64,000 nucleotides of DNA, taken from assembly GCA_038144195.1 (NCBI GenBank), contig JAYQNH010000002.1:1550001-1614000 (forward strand). Direction: 5' to 3'. The notes under the pieces were generated by a model that worked only from the letters and a program-made list of their open reading frames with translations, was not told the DNA's origin and made no database searches. Shown here piece after piece: positions 18,949 through 29,695 of the stretch. The translations under genes were made by a program, and so were the position numbers. Position 1 is the first letter of the stretch. Each line of letters starts with the position of its first letter. The stretch is from VMDJ01 sp038144195. GTDB lineage: Bacteria > Pseudomonadota > Gammaproteobacteria > Chromatiales > Chromatiaceae.

Positions 18949-20274
18949 ATGACGGATAATTTTGTTTTTGACCAAGAGTTAATCAATCGCTACAACCGCG
19001 CAGGTCCGCGATATACCAGCTATCCAACAGCGGTTGAATTCCATAACGGATTCACGACGCGTGATCTTCTCAAGGCAGAGGGTCATAGCAAAGCGTTGTC
19101 CTTGTATTTCCATATACCTTTTTGCGACACGGTGTGCTTTTACTGTGCGTGTAACAAGATTGCGACTAAAGACCGTTCAAAGACGGAGCCTTATTTAAAA
19201 GCGCTTGAGCAAGAGATGATCATGCAAGCGAACTTGCTTGATTGGCAGCGTCCCGTCGAACAATTGCATTGGGGTGGTGGTACGCCGACGTTTTTATCCG
19301 ATGAACAAATGGTCTGGCTTATGAGTCGAACGAAATCGTTATTCAATGTGTTGGATAAAGACGAGGGTCAGTACTCGATCGAGATTGATCCGCGAGAGGT
19401 GTCGTCAACGACGTTGAGAACATTGCGAGAGATCGGCTTTAATCGATTGAGCTTGGGTCTACAGGATCTCGATGAGCGAGTGCAAATAGCGGTAAATCGT
19501 GTGCAATCTGCTGAAATGACTTTTGCCGTGATGCAGCAGGCCCGAGAGCTTGGTTTTAAGTCAGTCAGCTTGGATTTGATTTATGGGTTGCCGCATCAAT
19601 CATGGGTGTCATTCGAGAAAACGTTCGAAAAAGTGATTGAAGCGCGACCTGATCGCTTGTCGGTCTTTAACTATGCGCATATGCCAACCCGATTTAAGCC
19701 GCAGCGTCGTATCAATGAAGCAGACTTGCCCAGTTCTGCAGAAAAATTGGAGATCATGCATAAGGCCGGTGAGAAATTGCAGGCGGCAGGTTATGTCTAT
19801 ATTGGTATGGATCACTTTGCCTTACCAGGCGATGAGTTAGCGCTTGCGCAGAAAGAAGGGCATCTGCATCGAAATTTTCAGGGTTACACAACGCATGCGC
19901 ACTGTGACTTGTTGGCGTTTGGGGTGTCGTCGATTGGTAATGTGGGAAATACCTTTTCACAGAATGTGAAAACACTGGATGAGTATTACGCTGCAATCGA
20001 AAAGAACACCTTGCCGATTGAGCGAGGGTTGGTAATGAATCGTGATGATTTGATTCGTCAGGACGTCATTACACAGCTGATTTGTCAGTTTGCGCTCAAC
20101 TTCAAACAGATAGATCAAGCTTGGCACATTCAAAGTAGTGATTATTTTGCGAATGAATTAATTGCGCTCGATCAAATGCAAAAAGATGGGCTATTGGTGA
20201 TATCAGAGCGATGGATTGCAGGTGACTCGGCCTGGGCGACTACTCATTCGGAATATATGTATGGTGTTCGATAG
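18949..20274 (+). CDS. hemN: Oxygen-independent coproporphyrinogen III dehydrogenase
   Basis: Intact 441-residue radical SAM enzyme that decarboxylates coproporphyrinogen III to protoporphyrinogen IX without oxygen. The cluster motif FCDTVCFYCAC places cysteines at 59, 63 and 66, with an extra one at 68. The N-terminus carries RYNRAGPRYTSYPTA, and LHWGGGTPTFLS follows the cluster. It supports haem synthesis at low oxygen, consistent with the fnr homologue at 43 kb. No FNR box was found in the short upstream region. Confidence 0.95.
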   Translation: MTDNFVFDQELINRYNRAGPRYTSYPTAVEFHNGFTTRDLLKAEGHSKALSLYFHIPFCDTVCFYCACNKIATKDRSKTEPYLKALEQEMIMQANLLDWQRPVEQLHWGGGTPTFLSDEQMVWLMSRTKSLFNVLDKDEGQYSIEIDPREVSSTTLRTLREIGFNRLSLGLQDLDERVQIAVNRVQSAEMTFAVMQQARELGFKSVSLDLIYGLPHQSWVSFEKTFEKVIEARPDRLSVFNYAHMPTRFKPQRRINEADLPSSAEKLEIMHKAGEKLQAAGYVYIGMDHFALPGDELALAQKEGHLHRNFQGYTTHAHCDLLAFGVSSIGNVGNTFSQNVKTLDEYYAAIEKNTLPIERGLVMNRDDLIRQDVITQLICQFALNFKQIDQAWHIQSSDYFANELIALDQMQKDGLLVISERWIAGDSAWATTHSEYMYGVR

Positions 20275-20376
20275 GTATTTGCCTGAAGCTCAGCACCGAT
20301 TCTCACGTGCCATTTGAACCCTAGGGTGACTCTCGTATACTCGGTTGTTATTGATTGACGAACGAGTAGAACAACA

Positions 20377-21918
20377 ATGTCACAGTCTATCCCTGAAGCT
20401 TTTCGTGCTGCAGCTAAGCAGCATCCCGACCAAACCATCGTTTGGCATCCTGAATCCCCATTGACCTTTGCGCAGCTTGATCAAGATTCTGATCGAGTCG
20501 CGGCCGCCTTACATGCACGTGGATTGACAGCAAGGAGATCGCGTGGCGCTGTATGCGATCAACGATAAAACCTTTGTTCAGGCATATCTCGGCATTCAAA
20601 AAGCGGGATGTGTTGTGGTGCCAGTTAATTTACTTATTGGTGTTGATGAGGTCTCGTACGTCTTGGGTAATGCCAAGATCAGCGCCTTTATTTATCACGC
20701 AGCGATGACCGAAAAGGCGGTGGCCGTTAAAGGCCAATTAGAAGGCTTGAAAGCAACAGCTGTGATTGGTGATGCCCATCCTGAAATTCAAGCTGACAGT
20801 TTTGCAGATTGGCTTTCAGTAGAGGCTGCTGCGCCTTCTTTGAGTTTAAATCCTGAAGAAGATGTTGCGGCAATTCTGTATACCTCTGGCACGACCGGTA
20901 ATCCTAAAGGTGCGATGCTGACTCATCACAACCTTGTCTCTAATACGCTAAGTGTTAAGCAAGCGCTGGGATTGCAGTCAGGTAAGGATCGACTGCTCGT
21001 TGTATTGCCGATGTTTCATTCTTTGCAGCGACTGTTGGCATTCTCACGCCATGTTTGCATGAATTGTCGATAACACCTGTGCCTAAGTTTGATCCAGCCT
21101 TAGTGAGTGACATGATTGCAGCGAGTGGGGCAACGATCTTCTTAGGTGTTCCCTCGATGTATGCGGTTGTTAACCGCCTGCCAGATGAGCAAGCGGCAAA
21201 ATTTAAAACGATTCGATTTGGCGTAGCAGGTGGTGCGGCCATGCCGGTTGAGTTGCTGAAGTCGTTTGAATCGCGATACGACATTCCAGTTTTAGAGGGC
21301 GACGGTCCAACGGAGTGTTCACCTGTGACCTGCGTGAACCCCTTTGATGGTGAGCGCAAAGCGGGATCTGTCGGTTTGCCGGTGCCTAATGTTCGCATGA
21401 CTATCCGTGATCTTGAAGGACAAGAAGTTGCAACTGGCGAGATGGGGGAGATCTGTGTTGCAGGTCCAAATGTCATGAAAGGTTACTGGGAGTTGCCAGA
21501 AGCGACAGCTGAGACGTTTTTTGGCGAGTGGCTACGTACTGGAGACTTGGGTTACATCGATGAGGATGGTTATATCTTCATGGTTGACCGTATCAAAGAC
21601 ATGATTATTGTGAATGGTATGAATGTGTACCCGCGTCAGATCGAGGAAGTGTTGCATCAGCATGAGGCCGTTTTAGAAGCCGCTGTTGTCGGTCAACCGC
21701 ATGCATCACACGGTGAAATCGTGGTTGCTTATGTGGTTCCAGCTGAAGGCCATTCGTTAACAGAAGCTGAGATTAAACAATTCTGTAAAGGGCGATTAGG
21801 TCAGCATCAACTGCCAAGGCGTGTCGAGATTAGAGATGGGTTACCCAAGAATGCGAGTGGCAAAATCCTTAAGCGCGAGCTGCGTAAAGAAGGTGAGGTA
21901 GAGCGCGGCATTAACTAG
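20377..21918 (+). CDS. Acyl-CoA synthetase, AMP-forming (frame broken)
   Basis: The span encodes about 514 residues of an ANL-superfamily ligase activating a carboxylic acid, most likely a medium- or long-chain fatty acid, through an acyl-AMP to its CoA thioester. The P-loop-like YTSGTTGNPKGAMLTHHN is present. LEGDGPTECSPVT replaces the usual YGxTE, as in one known subgroup. GEWLRTGDLGYIDEDGY and the C-terminal lysine region PKNASGKILKRELRK complete the core. Two single-base losses break the frame, near 20535 (G run) and 21022 (T run). The exact substrate cannot be told from sequence. Confidence 0.9.
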
Positions 21919-22808
21919 CCGTCTTTGGCTTTCTCCACGTGTAGTAAGTCACGATAAGGTGAATTGCCATGCCGACTGCAGATAGCAGACCAATTGTTCG
22001 ATCATAATCGCTGATAAGCCAGATTAGATCGCTACTGTGATTTGTGGGAGCGATGTCTTTAAAGCCTTTAATGACAGCCACCATGCCTGCGTGAACGCCA
22101 ATGACATAAGCGATGTTGCCTGTGCGCTCACGAATCAACGCAAGGTACATCCCAAGTAAGAACAAGGCGATAAAGCCATCCAAGATCCCGCCTTTAGCGT
22201 AATCGTCAAAGGTATGGCTCAAAATCAAAAAGCTATTTGCAAAGCTTGCTGATTCTCAAGCTGGTATTGCTGGTGGGTTAATGAAGTGCATCCAGGCGTA
22301 AAACAAACTCGACAAAATGGCAGTTGTCCAAAAGCCATGTGATTGTCTAATGCCGGCAAACAGACCGCCACGGAAGAAGGTTTCTTCGATAAAGCCAATG
22401 AGTAAACCTGTAATCAAGGCGACAAGAACGATTTTCCCAAGTTCAGGTGCAATCTCATCCCAGCTGCGGACTGAACGAATTTCGAGAAAGCTCAATACAA
22501 CAGCGAGCAATCCAAGCAGCGCAAGACCCATTCCGAGTCCACGCAATAATTCAGCTAGAAACGCGGGTTTGCTTAACTGATAACCCAGATCGCTTTTATT
22601 CGCGATGTTGAGACGATACAAAATCCAGATGAAGCCTGGGATGGCAAACAGCTTTCCGACAATCGTGATGAGCTTTGTGCGGGCCCTTGTCGGTGCTCTC
22701 TTGAATCAGTGTGAAAAGTGGGTAGTTGACTGCGGCGCTTAAAAAAAGGGCGAGCAGGATGAGGCCGATGAAGAGGAAAAAAGCTCGCATTTTGGTGTTT
22801 TTAGCCAA
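21911..22808 (-). CDS. CPBP-family intramembrane metalloprotease (frame broken)
   Basis: A polytopic membrane protein of about 299 residues when the frame is repaired. GFIEETFFRGGLFAGIR carries the EExxxR motif, and FYAWMHFINP the FxxxH motif, of the CAAX-protease and bacteriocin-processing (Abi/CPBP) family. At least six hydrophobic segments are visible, beginning MRAFFLFIGLILLALFL. Breaks lie near 22680 and 22245. The gene is convergent with the acyl-CoA ligase, overlapping its end by about 8 bases. Substrates of such proteases are mostly unknown in this group. Confidence 0.82.
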
Positions 22809-22857
22809 ATAACCTTGAAAGTGATCACATTCTACCTAAAAAACTGTGAAAACAGGG

Positions 22858-22887
22858 TTAACAGCAGACCATTCATCGCGCTAGAAT
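22858..22887 (+). promoter_or_regulatory. Promoter of tRNA-Leu
   Basis: TTAACA (22858-22863) and TAGAAT (22882-22887) are separated by 18 bases and followed by a GC-rich discriminator GCGCCGCC, the feature of stringently controlled stable-RNA promoters. It lies about 42 bases before the tRNA. Confidence 0.6.
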
Positions 22888-22928
22888 GCGCCGCCTAATT
22901 CGGGTACGACGCCCGAAAACACGGTTTT

Positions 22929-23012
<84 letters not shown>

Positions 23013-23027
23013 TTCATATAAGAACGT

Positions 23028-23054
23028 GCCCAAGTATCCCTTGGGCGGGTTTTT
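23028..23054 (+). terminator. Terminator after tRNA-Leu
   Basis: The stem GCCCAAG / CTTGGGC has a 5-base loop and is followed by GGGTTTTT. It lies in the gap before tig. Confidence 0.75.
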
Positions 23055-23103
23055 CCAAGTTGAATAAAGTTTCAAGACGGCAAGTGCTGTCGGAGTATGT
23101 TTC

Positions 23104-24405
23104 ATGCAAGTTTCTGTTGAGTCTGGCGAAGGTTTAGAAAAGCGTCTGTTGGTTGATCTGCCAGCGGATCGTGTTAACGAAGCCGTTGATAAAAAACTGG
23201 CCGAGGTTGCTAAGACCGTCAAGATGAACGGTTTCCGTCCTGGTAAGGCACCGCTACGTGTTGTTAAGCAGCAGTATGGTGAGGCGGTTCGTCACGATGT
23301 CTACGGCGCATTGATTCAAGAAACATATTACGAAGCACTATCTGAAAAGAAAGTGATGCCAGTTGGTGACCCTAGCATCGAGTTCCGTGATGCAGTTGAA
23401 GAGGGTGGTTTTAGCTATACCGCTACCTTTGAGGTAATGCCTAAAATTGAACTCGCTGACATGAAAGGCAAGTCAATCACCAAGGTGACTGCTGAAGTTA
23501 CTGATGCTGACGTCGACGACATGATCAATAAATTGCGTGAGCAACGTACAACTTTCAGTGATGTTGAGCGCGCAGCTCAAGATGGCGATCAAGTACATAT
23601 CGACTTCAAAGGTTTCATCGATGGTGAAGCATTTGATGGTGGTTCAGCTGAGAACGTTCCTCTTGTATTAGGTTCAGGTTCAATGATCGAAGGTTTCGAA
23701 GCCGCTTTGCTAGGTGCAAGTGCTGGTGATGAGCGTTCTTTCGAAGTGAATTTCCCAGAAGATTACCGTGCGGAAAACTTGGCGGGTAAGCCTGCAACAT
23801 TCGAAGTGAAGGTTTCTAAAGTAGCTGAGCCAAAACTTCCTGAGATTGATGAAGAGTTCTGTAAAGAGTTCGGTGTTAAAGAAGGTACTGAAGCTGCATT
23901 ACGCGCAGAGGTTTCTTCAAACATGAAGGCTGAGCTTGAGCAAAAACTTCAGGGTATGTTGAAAGACGAATCTATGAAGATTCTTCGCGAATCAAATGAG
24001 CTAGACATTCCTAAGTCGATGGTTACTCAAGAAGCTGAGCGCATGAAGCAACAAGCTGTTCAAGAGATGGCGCAGCGTGGTCAGCAGGTATCGGTTGATT
24101 TGCCGGCTTCAATCTTCGAAGAACAAGCAAAGACACGCGTTCATTTAGGCCTTTTGGTAGCTGAGATTATCGATGGTCAAGAGTTGAAAGCGACTGAAGA
24201 TGAAGTGCGTGACACGATCACCAAGATGTCGGGCTCTTATGAAGATCCTCAGGAAGTCATCGATTTCTACATGAACAATGACCAGCAACGCTCAATGCTT
24301 GAGAACCTTGTTTTGGAAAATAAGGTTAACGATTGGGTGGTTTCTCAGTTGGATGTTGCGGAAGAATCGCGTACTTTCTCAGAAGTTATGAATCCGGGTC
24401 AGTAA
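23104..24405 (+). CDS. tig: Trigger factor, ribosome-associated chaperone
   Basis: Intact 433-residue chaperone and peptidyl-prolyl isomerase that meets nascent chains at the ribosome exit. The N-terminal ribosome-binding signature GFRPGKAPLRVVKQQYG is present (residues about 41-57). The FKBP-type middle domain follows (GDQVHIDFKGFIDGEAFDGG, near residue 160), then the long helical C-terminal arm. The ATG at 23104 begins MQVSVESGEGLEKRL. It heads the tig-clpP-clpX-lon string of protein-folding and degradation genes. Confidence 0.98.
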   Translation: MQVSVESGEGLEKRLLVDLPADRVNEAVDKKLAEVAKTVKMNGFRPGKAPLRVVKQQYGEAVRHDVYGALIQETYYEALSEKKVMPVGDPSIEFRDAVEEGGFSYTATFEVMPKIELADMKGKSITKVTAEVTDADVDDMINKLREQRTTFSDVERAAQDGDQVHIDFKGFIDGEAFDGGSAENVPLVLGSGSMIEGFEAALLGASAGDERSFEVNFPEDYRAENLAGKPATFEVKVSKVAEPKLPEIDEEFCKEFGVKEGTEAALRAEVSSNMKAELEQKLQGMLKDESMKILRESNELDIPKSMVTQEAERMKQQAVQEMAQRGQQVSVDLPASIFEEQAKTRVHLGLLVAEIIDGQELKATEDEVRDTITKMSGSYEDPQEVIDFYMNNDQQRSMLENLVLENKVNDWVVSQLDVAEESRTFSEVMNPGQ

Positions 24406-24462
24406 GTTCTTTCAGAGCGCTGCCGATTTCAGATAACTTTTAAAAATAAAGAGAGAGTGGCT

Positions 24463-25083
24463 ATGTCAGCACTGGATACGCAAAACTTGGGTTTGGTCCC
24501 TATGGTCATCGAACAATCGTCACGTGGCGAGCGTTCATACGACATCTATTCACGCCTATTAAAAGAGCGCGTTATCTTTTGTGTCGGTCAAGTCGAAGAT
24601 CACATGGCTAACTTAATTGTTGCCCAGTTGTTGTTCTTGGAATCTGAGAATCCTGATAAAGACATTCATTTGTATATCAACTCACCAGGTGGTTCTGTAA
24701 CCGCTGGTTTGGCGATCTACGACACCATGCAATTTATCAAGCCAAATGTTAGCACCATGTGTATTGGCCAGGCGGCGAGTATGGGTGCAGTTTTGTTGGC
24801 AGCGGGTGAAAAGGGTAAGCGTTTTGCATTGCCAAATTCTCGTGTGATGATTCACCAGCCATTGGGTGGTTTTCAGGGTCAAGCGAGTGATTTTGAGATT
24901 CACGCCAAAGAAATCCTATTGATTCGTGAAAAATTGAACAAAATTTTGGCGGATCATTCAGGACAAGATCTCGAAAAGATTAAGCATGATACTGATCGTG
25001 ACAACTTTATGAGTGCCCAAGATTCAGTGACTTACGGCCTCATTGACGAAGTTGTTGGAAAGCGCAATAAAGAAAACAGCTAG
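24463..25083 (+). CDS. clpP: ATP-dependent Clp protease proteolytic subunit
   Basis: Intact serine peptidase of about 206 residues that forms the double heptameric barrel of ClpXP/ClpAP. The catalytic serine lies in IGQAASMGAVLLAAG and the histidine in RVMIHQPLGG; YINSPGGSVTAGLAIYDTMQ is the oxyanion region. I choose ATG 24463, which has AGAGAG 7-8 bases upstream, over the in-frame GTG at 24457. It follows tig by 57 bases and precedes clpX. Confidence 0.97.
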   Translation: MSALDTQNLGLVPMVIEQSSRGERSYDIYSRLLKERVIFCVGQVEDHMANLIVAQLLFLESENPDKDIHLYINSPGGSVTAGLAIYDTMQFIKPNVSTMCIGQAASMGAVLLAAGEKGKRFALPNSRVMIHQPLGGFQGQASDFEIHAKEILLIREKLNKILADHSGQDLEKIKHDTDRDNFMSAQDSVTYGLIDEVVGKRNKENS

Positions 25084-25134
25084 TTTTTGAGCGTTTTGCC
25101 CAAATTCATGGGTAATACCGCAGGTTTTCGTGAC

Positions 25135-25162
25135 TTGTTCCTACCTAATCTAAGGGTATTAT
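25135..25162 (+). promoter_or_regulatory. Probable clpX promoter
   Basis: TTGTTC (25135-25140) and TATTAT (25157-25162) have a 16-base spacer in the 144-base gap between clpP and clpX. The hexamers fit the housekeeping sigma factor moderately well. Confidence 0.45.
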
Positions 25163-25227
25163 GCAATTTAGGCATTTTGTTTTAGATCGATAGATCTAGG
25201 CATATCGCCCCTTTAGAGGTTTCATGT

Positions 25228-26506
25228 ATGAGTGATAAGAAAGACGATAAAAACGATGACAGCAAATTGCTGTACTGCTCATTTTGCGGCAAGAGCCAGC
25301 ATGAAGTTCGTAAGCTGATTGCGGGCCCTTCAGTTTTTATTTGTGACGAATGCGTAGAGCTATGTAACGACATTATTCGTGAAGAGATGCAAGAGAGCAG
25401 TTCGGATGATGGTGATGCGTTGCCAAAGCCACATGAGCTAAATGCAGCTCTCGATGAATACGTGATTGGTCAGGCTCGTGCAAAACGGGTTCTTTCTGTT
25501 GCGGTATACAACCACTACAAACGTCTGCGTGCGTCTAAAGGAAAAGACGAAGTCGAGATTTCGAAAAGTAATATTTTGCTAATCGGTCCTACAGGTTCCG
25601 GTAAGACATTATTGGCTGAGACGTTGGCGCGTCTTTTAAACGTTCCTTTCACCATTGCAGATGCAACTACTTTGACCGAAGCGGGCTATGTGGGTGAAGA
25701 CGTTGAGAACATTATTCAGAAGCTCTTGCAGAAGTGTGATTACGATGTAGAAAAAGCCCAGACAGGCATTGTGTACATCGATGAGATCGACAAGATTTCT
25801 CGTAAGTCAGATAACCCATCTATTACACGTGACGTTTCAGGTGAGGGTGTACAACAAGCCTTGCTGAAGCTCATTGAAGGCACGGTCGCTTCTGTGCCTC
25901 CACAAGGTGGTCGTAAGCATCCACAGCAGGAGTTCTTACAGGTCGATACCTCTAATATCATGTTTATTGTTGGTGGTGCATTTGCTGGCTTAGATAAAGT
26001 TATCCGTAATCGTTCAGAAAAAGGTGGCATTGGTTTTGGAGCTGAAGTCAAAAGCAAAGATGATACGCGCAATGTGGGTCAGATCTTCTTGGATTTGAAG
26101 CCTGAGGATTTGATTTCGTATGGTCTTGATTCCAGAGTTTGTTGGTCGTTTGCCTGTCGTGGCAACGCTTGAAGAGCTTGATGAAGAGGCGTTGATTCGT
26201 ATTTTGACCGAGCCAAAGAATGCTTTGGTTAAGCAATACCAGCGCTTGTTTGAAATGGAAGATGCAGGTCTCGATATTCGTGAAGACGCGCTATCTGAAG
26301 TAGCTAAAAAAGCGATCGCCCGTAAAACCGGAGCTCGTGGATTACGCACAATTCTAGAACAAACCTTGTTAGACACCATGTATGACTTACCATCTCAGGA
26401 TAACGTCAGTAAGGTCGTGGTTGATGGCAGTGTGATCCGTGGAGAATCAGACCCATTGGTCATTTACGAGAATGCAGAACGCCCGAAGGCAGCGTCTGAA
26501 AATTAA
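25228..26506 (+). CDS. clpX: Clp protease ATP-binding subunit ClpX (one frame break)
   Basis: AAA+ unfoldase that feeds substrates to ClpP; about 425 residues once repaired. The N-terminal zinc-binding domain has LYCSFCGKSQHEVRK and ICDECVELCNDI. Walker A is GPTGSGKTLLAE, Walker B is IVYIDEIDKI, and GVQQALLKLIEGT follows. The frame breaks near 26124, where an extra T appears before GAT; the second piece resumes with IPEFVGRLPVVATLEELDE exactly where expected. Breakage of a single codon with full conservation on both sides points to a sequencing error. Confidence 0.96.
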
Positions 26507-26511
26507 TCCAA

Positions 26512-26536
26512 GTGCCCGGCCTGACCGGGCATTTTT
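26512..26536 (+). terminator. Terminator after clpX
   Basis: The stem GTGCCCGG / CCGGGCAT has a CCTGA-type loop and is followed by a T run. It separates clpX from the lon promoter. Confidence 0.85.
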
Positions 26537-26545
26537 CGTCTTGGG

Positions 26546-26572
26546 CTTGAAAAAATGATTTCTGCCCCAAGA
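26546..26572 (+). promoter_or_regulatory. Heat-shock (sigma-32-type) promoter of lon
   Basis: CTTGAA (26546-26551) and CCCCAAGA (26565-26572) are separated by 13 bases, close to the sigma-32 consensus of CTTGAA and CCCCAT-type elements. It lies 51 bases before the lon start. Lon is a classical heat-shock gene in E. coli, so context and motif agree. Confidence 0.68.
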
Positions 26573-26622
26573 TGATTAAAAAGCCATTCATGAACAGTGG
26601 CAACAATATTTAGGAGATCTCG

Positions 26623-29055
26623 ATGGGACAAGAAGTGAATCCAGATACCCAGCCTTTAGTTGTACCGGTGTTGCCGCTGCGTGATGTGGTTGTTTATCCG
26701 TATATGGTCATTCCGCTTTTTGTCGGTCGAGATAAGTCGATTAAAGCGCTTGATGCTGCGATGGCTGATAACAAGCAGATTCTTCTTTCGGCGCAGCGTA
26801 GTGCAGATATCGATGAGCCTGCTGAGAAAGACCTTTATGAAGTCGGTACTCTGGCGAGTATTCTTCAACTATTAAAGCTGCCTGACGGCACGGTGAAGGT
26901 ATTGGTCGAAGGGCTCAAAGCGTGCGCGTTTGAAAAAGTTTCTTGATGGTGAAGAGTTCTTTACCGCTGAGATCGAAGCGCAAGATGAAAATGAAGAGCT
27001 TCCAGAACGTGAGATGGAAATCTTGATGCGCTCGGCGACCGATCTGTTTGATCAGTATGTGAAGCTGAACAAGAAAGTGCCGCCTGAGGTTTTGACTTCA
27101 CTAGCAAGTATCGATGAAGGTTCACGTTTAGCTGACACCATGGCTGCCCACATGGCCCTCAAACTTGAAGAAAAGCAGCATGTGCTTGAAATGATCAACG
27201 TGCGTGAACGTCTTGAGCACCTTATGAGCTTAATGGAAGGCGAGAACGATATTCTGCAAATGGAGAAACGTATCCGTGGCCGCGTTAAGCGTCAGATGGA
27301 AAAGAACCAGCGCGAGTATTATCTCAATGAGCAAATGAAGGCTATCCAGAAAGAGTTGGGTGAGCTGGAAGATGCGCCAAACGAAATTGAAGAACTGACC
27401 GCCAAGATTGAAAAGGCGGGCATGTCCAAAGAGGCAAAGACCAAAGCAACTGCTGAGTTGAATAAGCTCAAGTTGATGTCACCAATGTCTGCAGAAGCGA
27501 CGGTGGTGCGTAACTACATTGACGCTTTAGTTGGAGTGCCTTGGAAAAAGAAAACCAAAGTTCGTAATGACATTCCTAAAGCAGAGGAAGTGTTAGATGC
27601 GGATCACTTTGGTTTAGAAAAAGTTAAAGAACGCATCTTGGAATATTTGGCAGTTCAACAACGTGTTCGTAAATTGAAAGGTCCGATCCTGTGTTTGGTA
27701 GGTCCTCCTGGTGTGGGTAAAACCTCATTGGGTCAGTCGATTGCTAAAGCGACTAACCGTAAATTCGTACGTATGGCGCTAGGTGGCGTGCGTGATGAAG
27801 CTGAAATTCGTGGTCACCGTAAGACTTATATTGGCGCGATGCCAGGCAAGATTGTGCAGAGCCTGACTAAGGTTGGCACTCGTAATCCTTTGTTCCTGCT
27901 TGATGAGATAGACAAGATGGCAATGGACTTCCGTGGTGATCCAGCATCAGCTTTACTTGAGGTTCTTGACCCTGAGCAAAATCACACTTTCCAAGATCAC
28001 TATCTTGAGGTGGATTTTGATTTATCCGACATCATGTTTGTGGCGACTTCGAACAGTATGAATATTCCAGGTCCTTTATTGATCGTATGGAAGTGATTCG
28101 TCTGTCGGGCTACACCGAAGATGAGAAGGTAAGTATTGCTCAAAACTACTTAGTCCCTAAGCAGATTGAAAATAACGGTTTGCAGGATGGTGAGCTGACA
28201 ATCACTGAAGATGCATTACGAGATATCGTGCGTTTTTACACTCGCGAGGCGGGTGTGCGTGGCTTAGAGCGTGATGTATCGAAGATTTGCCGCAAGGTGG
28301 TCAAGAATATCTTGATGAGCACTGCAAAGAAGAAGCCAAAAATCAAAGTCTCAGCTAAAGAGCTTGAGGAATACTTAGGTGTTAAGCGTTTCCGTTATGG
28401 CTTAGCAGATGAGGAAGATCAGATTGGTCAGGTAACTGGTTTGGCATGGACTGAGGTAGGTGGCGAGTTGCTACGTATCGAAACAGGTTTAGCTCCAGGT
28501 AAAGGTCGTTTAACCCATACGGGTCAGTTGGGCGATGTGATGAAAGAGTCCATCCAAGCGGCAATGACTGTTGTAAGAAGTCGCTCGCAAGCATTGGGCT
28601 TGAATGAAGACTTTTACGAGAAGTTGGATGTGCATATTCACGTACCAGAAGGTGCTACACCTAAAGACGGTCCAAGTGCCGGTATCGGTATGTGTACCGC
28701 TTTGGTCTCGGCGCTAACCAATATTCCAGTGCGTGCGGATGTCGCGATGACGGGTGAGATTACCTTGCGTGGTGAGGTGCTTCCGATTGGTGGATTAAAA
28801 GAAAAACTATTGGCGGCACTTCGTGGTGGCATTAAGACTGTTTTAATTCCAAAAGATAACGAACGTGATTTGGTTGAGATGCCAGATAACATCAAAGAAG
28901 GTCTTGAGATTCGTCCAGTTCAATGGATCGATGAGGTGTTAGAAGTGGCGTTAACCATGCAGCCAACACCTCGAGTGGATGCTGAAGAGGTTAAAGATGC
29001 GCCAAAAGCGTCTAAAAGCTCAAAAGCAAGCAAAGGTAAAACTCGAGCACATTAG
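26623..29055 (+). CDS. lon: ATP-dependent protease Lon (two frame breaks)
   Basis: Hexameric AAA+ serine protease degrading misfolded and regulatory proteins; about 810 residues when repaired. The N-terminal substrate domain opens with PLVVPVLPLRDVVVYPYMV. Walker A is LVGPPGVGKTSLGQSIA and Walker B is LFLLDEIDKM. The Ser-Lys dyad is seen in PKDGPSAGIGMC (Ser) and GGLKEKLLAALRGG (Lys). Breaks occur near 26920 (extra A) and near 28082 (G lost). A Lys/Ser-rich C-terminal tail extends beyond the usual end. Preceded by a sigma-32-like promoter and followed by a terminator. Confidence 0.97.
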
Positions 29056-29072
29056 GAAAGTCTTAATAAATT

Positions 29073-29112
29073 AGCCCGAAAGCCGTATAAATAAAGGCTT
29101 TCTGGCTTTTTT
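29073..29112 (+). terminator. Terminator after lon
   Basis: An imperfect stem, AGCCCGAAAGCC / GGCTTTCTGGCT, is followed by a T run at 29107-29112. Confidence 0.75.
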
Positions 29113-29239
29113 ATGCTTGACCTATACCCAGTCTATTCGAGTAAGATAAGTACATTGGAATTAAGCAATGTCTTTTCAATAAGTTTTTTAACGATCGAGT
29201 TTTATTTCGGTCGATTATCACCAAAGGGGAGATCCAATA

Positions 29240-29512
29240 ATGAATAAAACAGAACTGATCGATGCAATGGCTGAAGCAGCAGATATCTCAAAAGCAGCAG
29301 CAGGTCGTGCATTAGACGGTATGATTGATGCGATCACCGGCGCAGTAAAATCTAACGACACTGTATCAATTATCGGTTTCGGCACTTTTGCATTGAGCGA
29401 GCGTGCGGCACGTAAAGGTCGTAATCCAAAGACTGGTGAAGAGATTCAAATCAAAGCATCTAAGTCACCTAAATTTAAAGCTGGTAAAGCGTTCAAGGAT
29501 GCTGTAAATTAA
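29240..29512 (+). CDS. hupB: DNA-binding protein HU
   Basis: Intact 90-residue nucleoid protein that bends DNA as a dimer. MNKTELIDAMAEAADISKAA is the typical HU N-terminus. The beta-arm region has GFGTFALSERAARKGRNPKT, and the C-terminus FKAGKAFKDAVN. AAAGGGGAGA precedes the ATG as a strong ribosome-binding site. Its place after lon is the conserved hupB position. Confidence 0.97.
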   Translation: MNKTELIDAMAEAADISKAAAGRALDGMIDAITGAVKSNDTVSIIGFGTFALSERAARKGRNPKTGEEIQIKASKSPKFKAGKAFKDAVN

Positions 29513-29528
29513 CCGCTCCTGAAATTTC

Positions 29529-29604
29529 GGGTGCTTAGCTCAGCTGGGAGAGCATCGCCCTTACAAGGCGAGGGTCGCAGGTTCGATCCCTGCAGCACCC
29601 ACCA
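29529..29604 (+). tRNA. tRNA-Val(UAC)
   Basis: 76 bases with encoded CCA. The acceptor stem is GGGTGCT / AGCACCC, the anticodon TAC sits in the loop CTTACAA, and the T-arm is GGTTCGATCC. It lies 16 bases after hupB. Confidence 0.96.
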
Positions 29605-29610
29605 CGAAAT

Positions 29611-29687
29611 GGAGTGGTAGTTCAGTTGGTTAGAATACCGGCCTGTCACGCCGGGGGTCGCGGGTTCGAGTCCCGTCCACTCCGCCA
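29611..29687 (+). tRNA. tRNA-Asp(GUC)
   Basis: 77 bases with encoded CCA. The acceptor stem is GGAGTGG / CCACTCC, the anticodon GTC sits in the loop CTGTCAC, and the T-arm is GGTTCGAGTCC. It lies 6 bases after tRNA-Val and shares its transcript. Confidence 0.96.
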
Positions 29688-29695
29688 AAATAGAG

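Noticed and set aside
21300..21330. GDGPTE instead of YGxTE in the acyl-CoA ligase as a possible inactivating change
   Set aside because: I recall the same GDGPTECSP form in a subgroup of bacterial acyl-CoA ligases, so it is probably natural rather than damage.
20955..21476. Long minus-strand ORF of 173 codons opposite the acyl-CoA ligase
   Set aside because: It mirrors the codon pattern of a well-supported plus-strand gene, has no family motif and no ribosome-binding site. It is a shadow.
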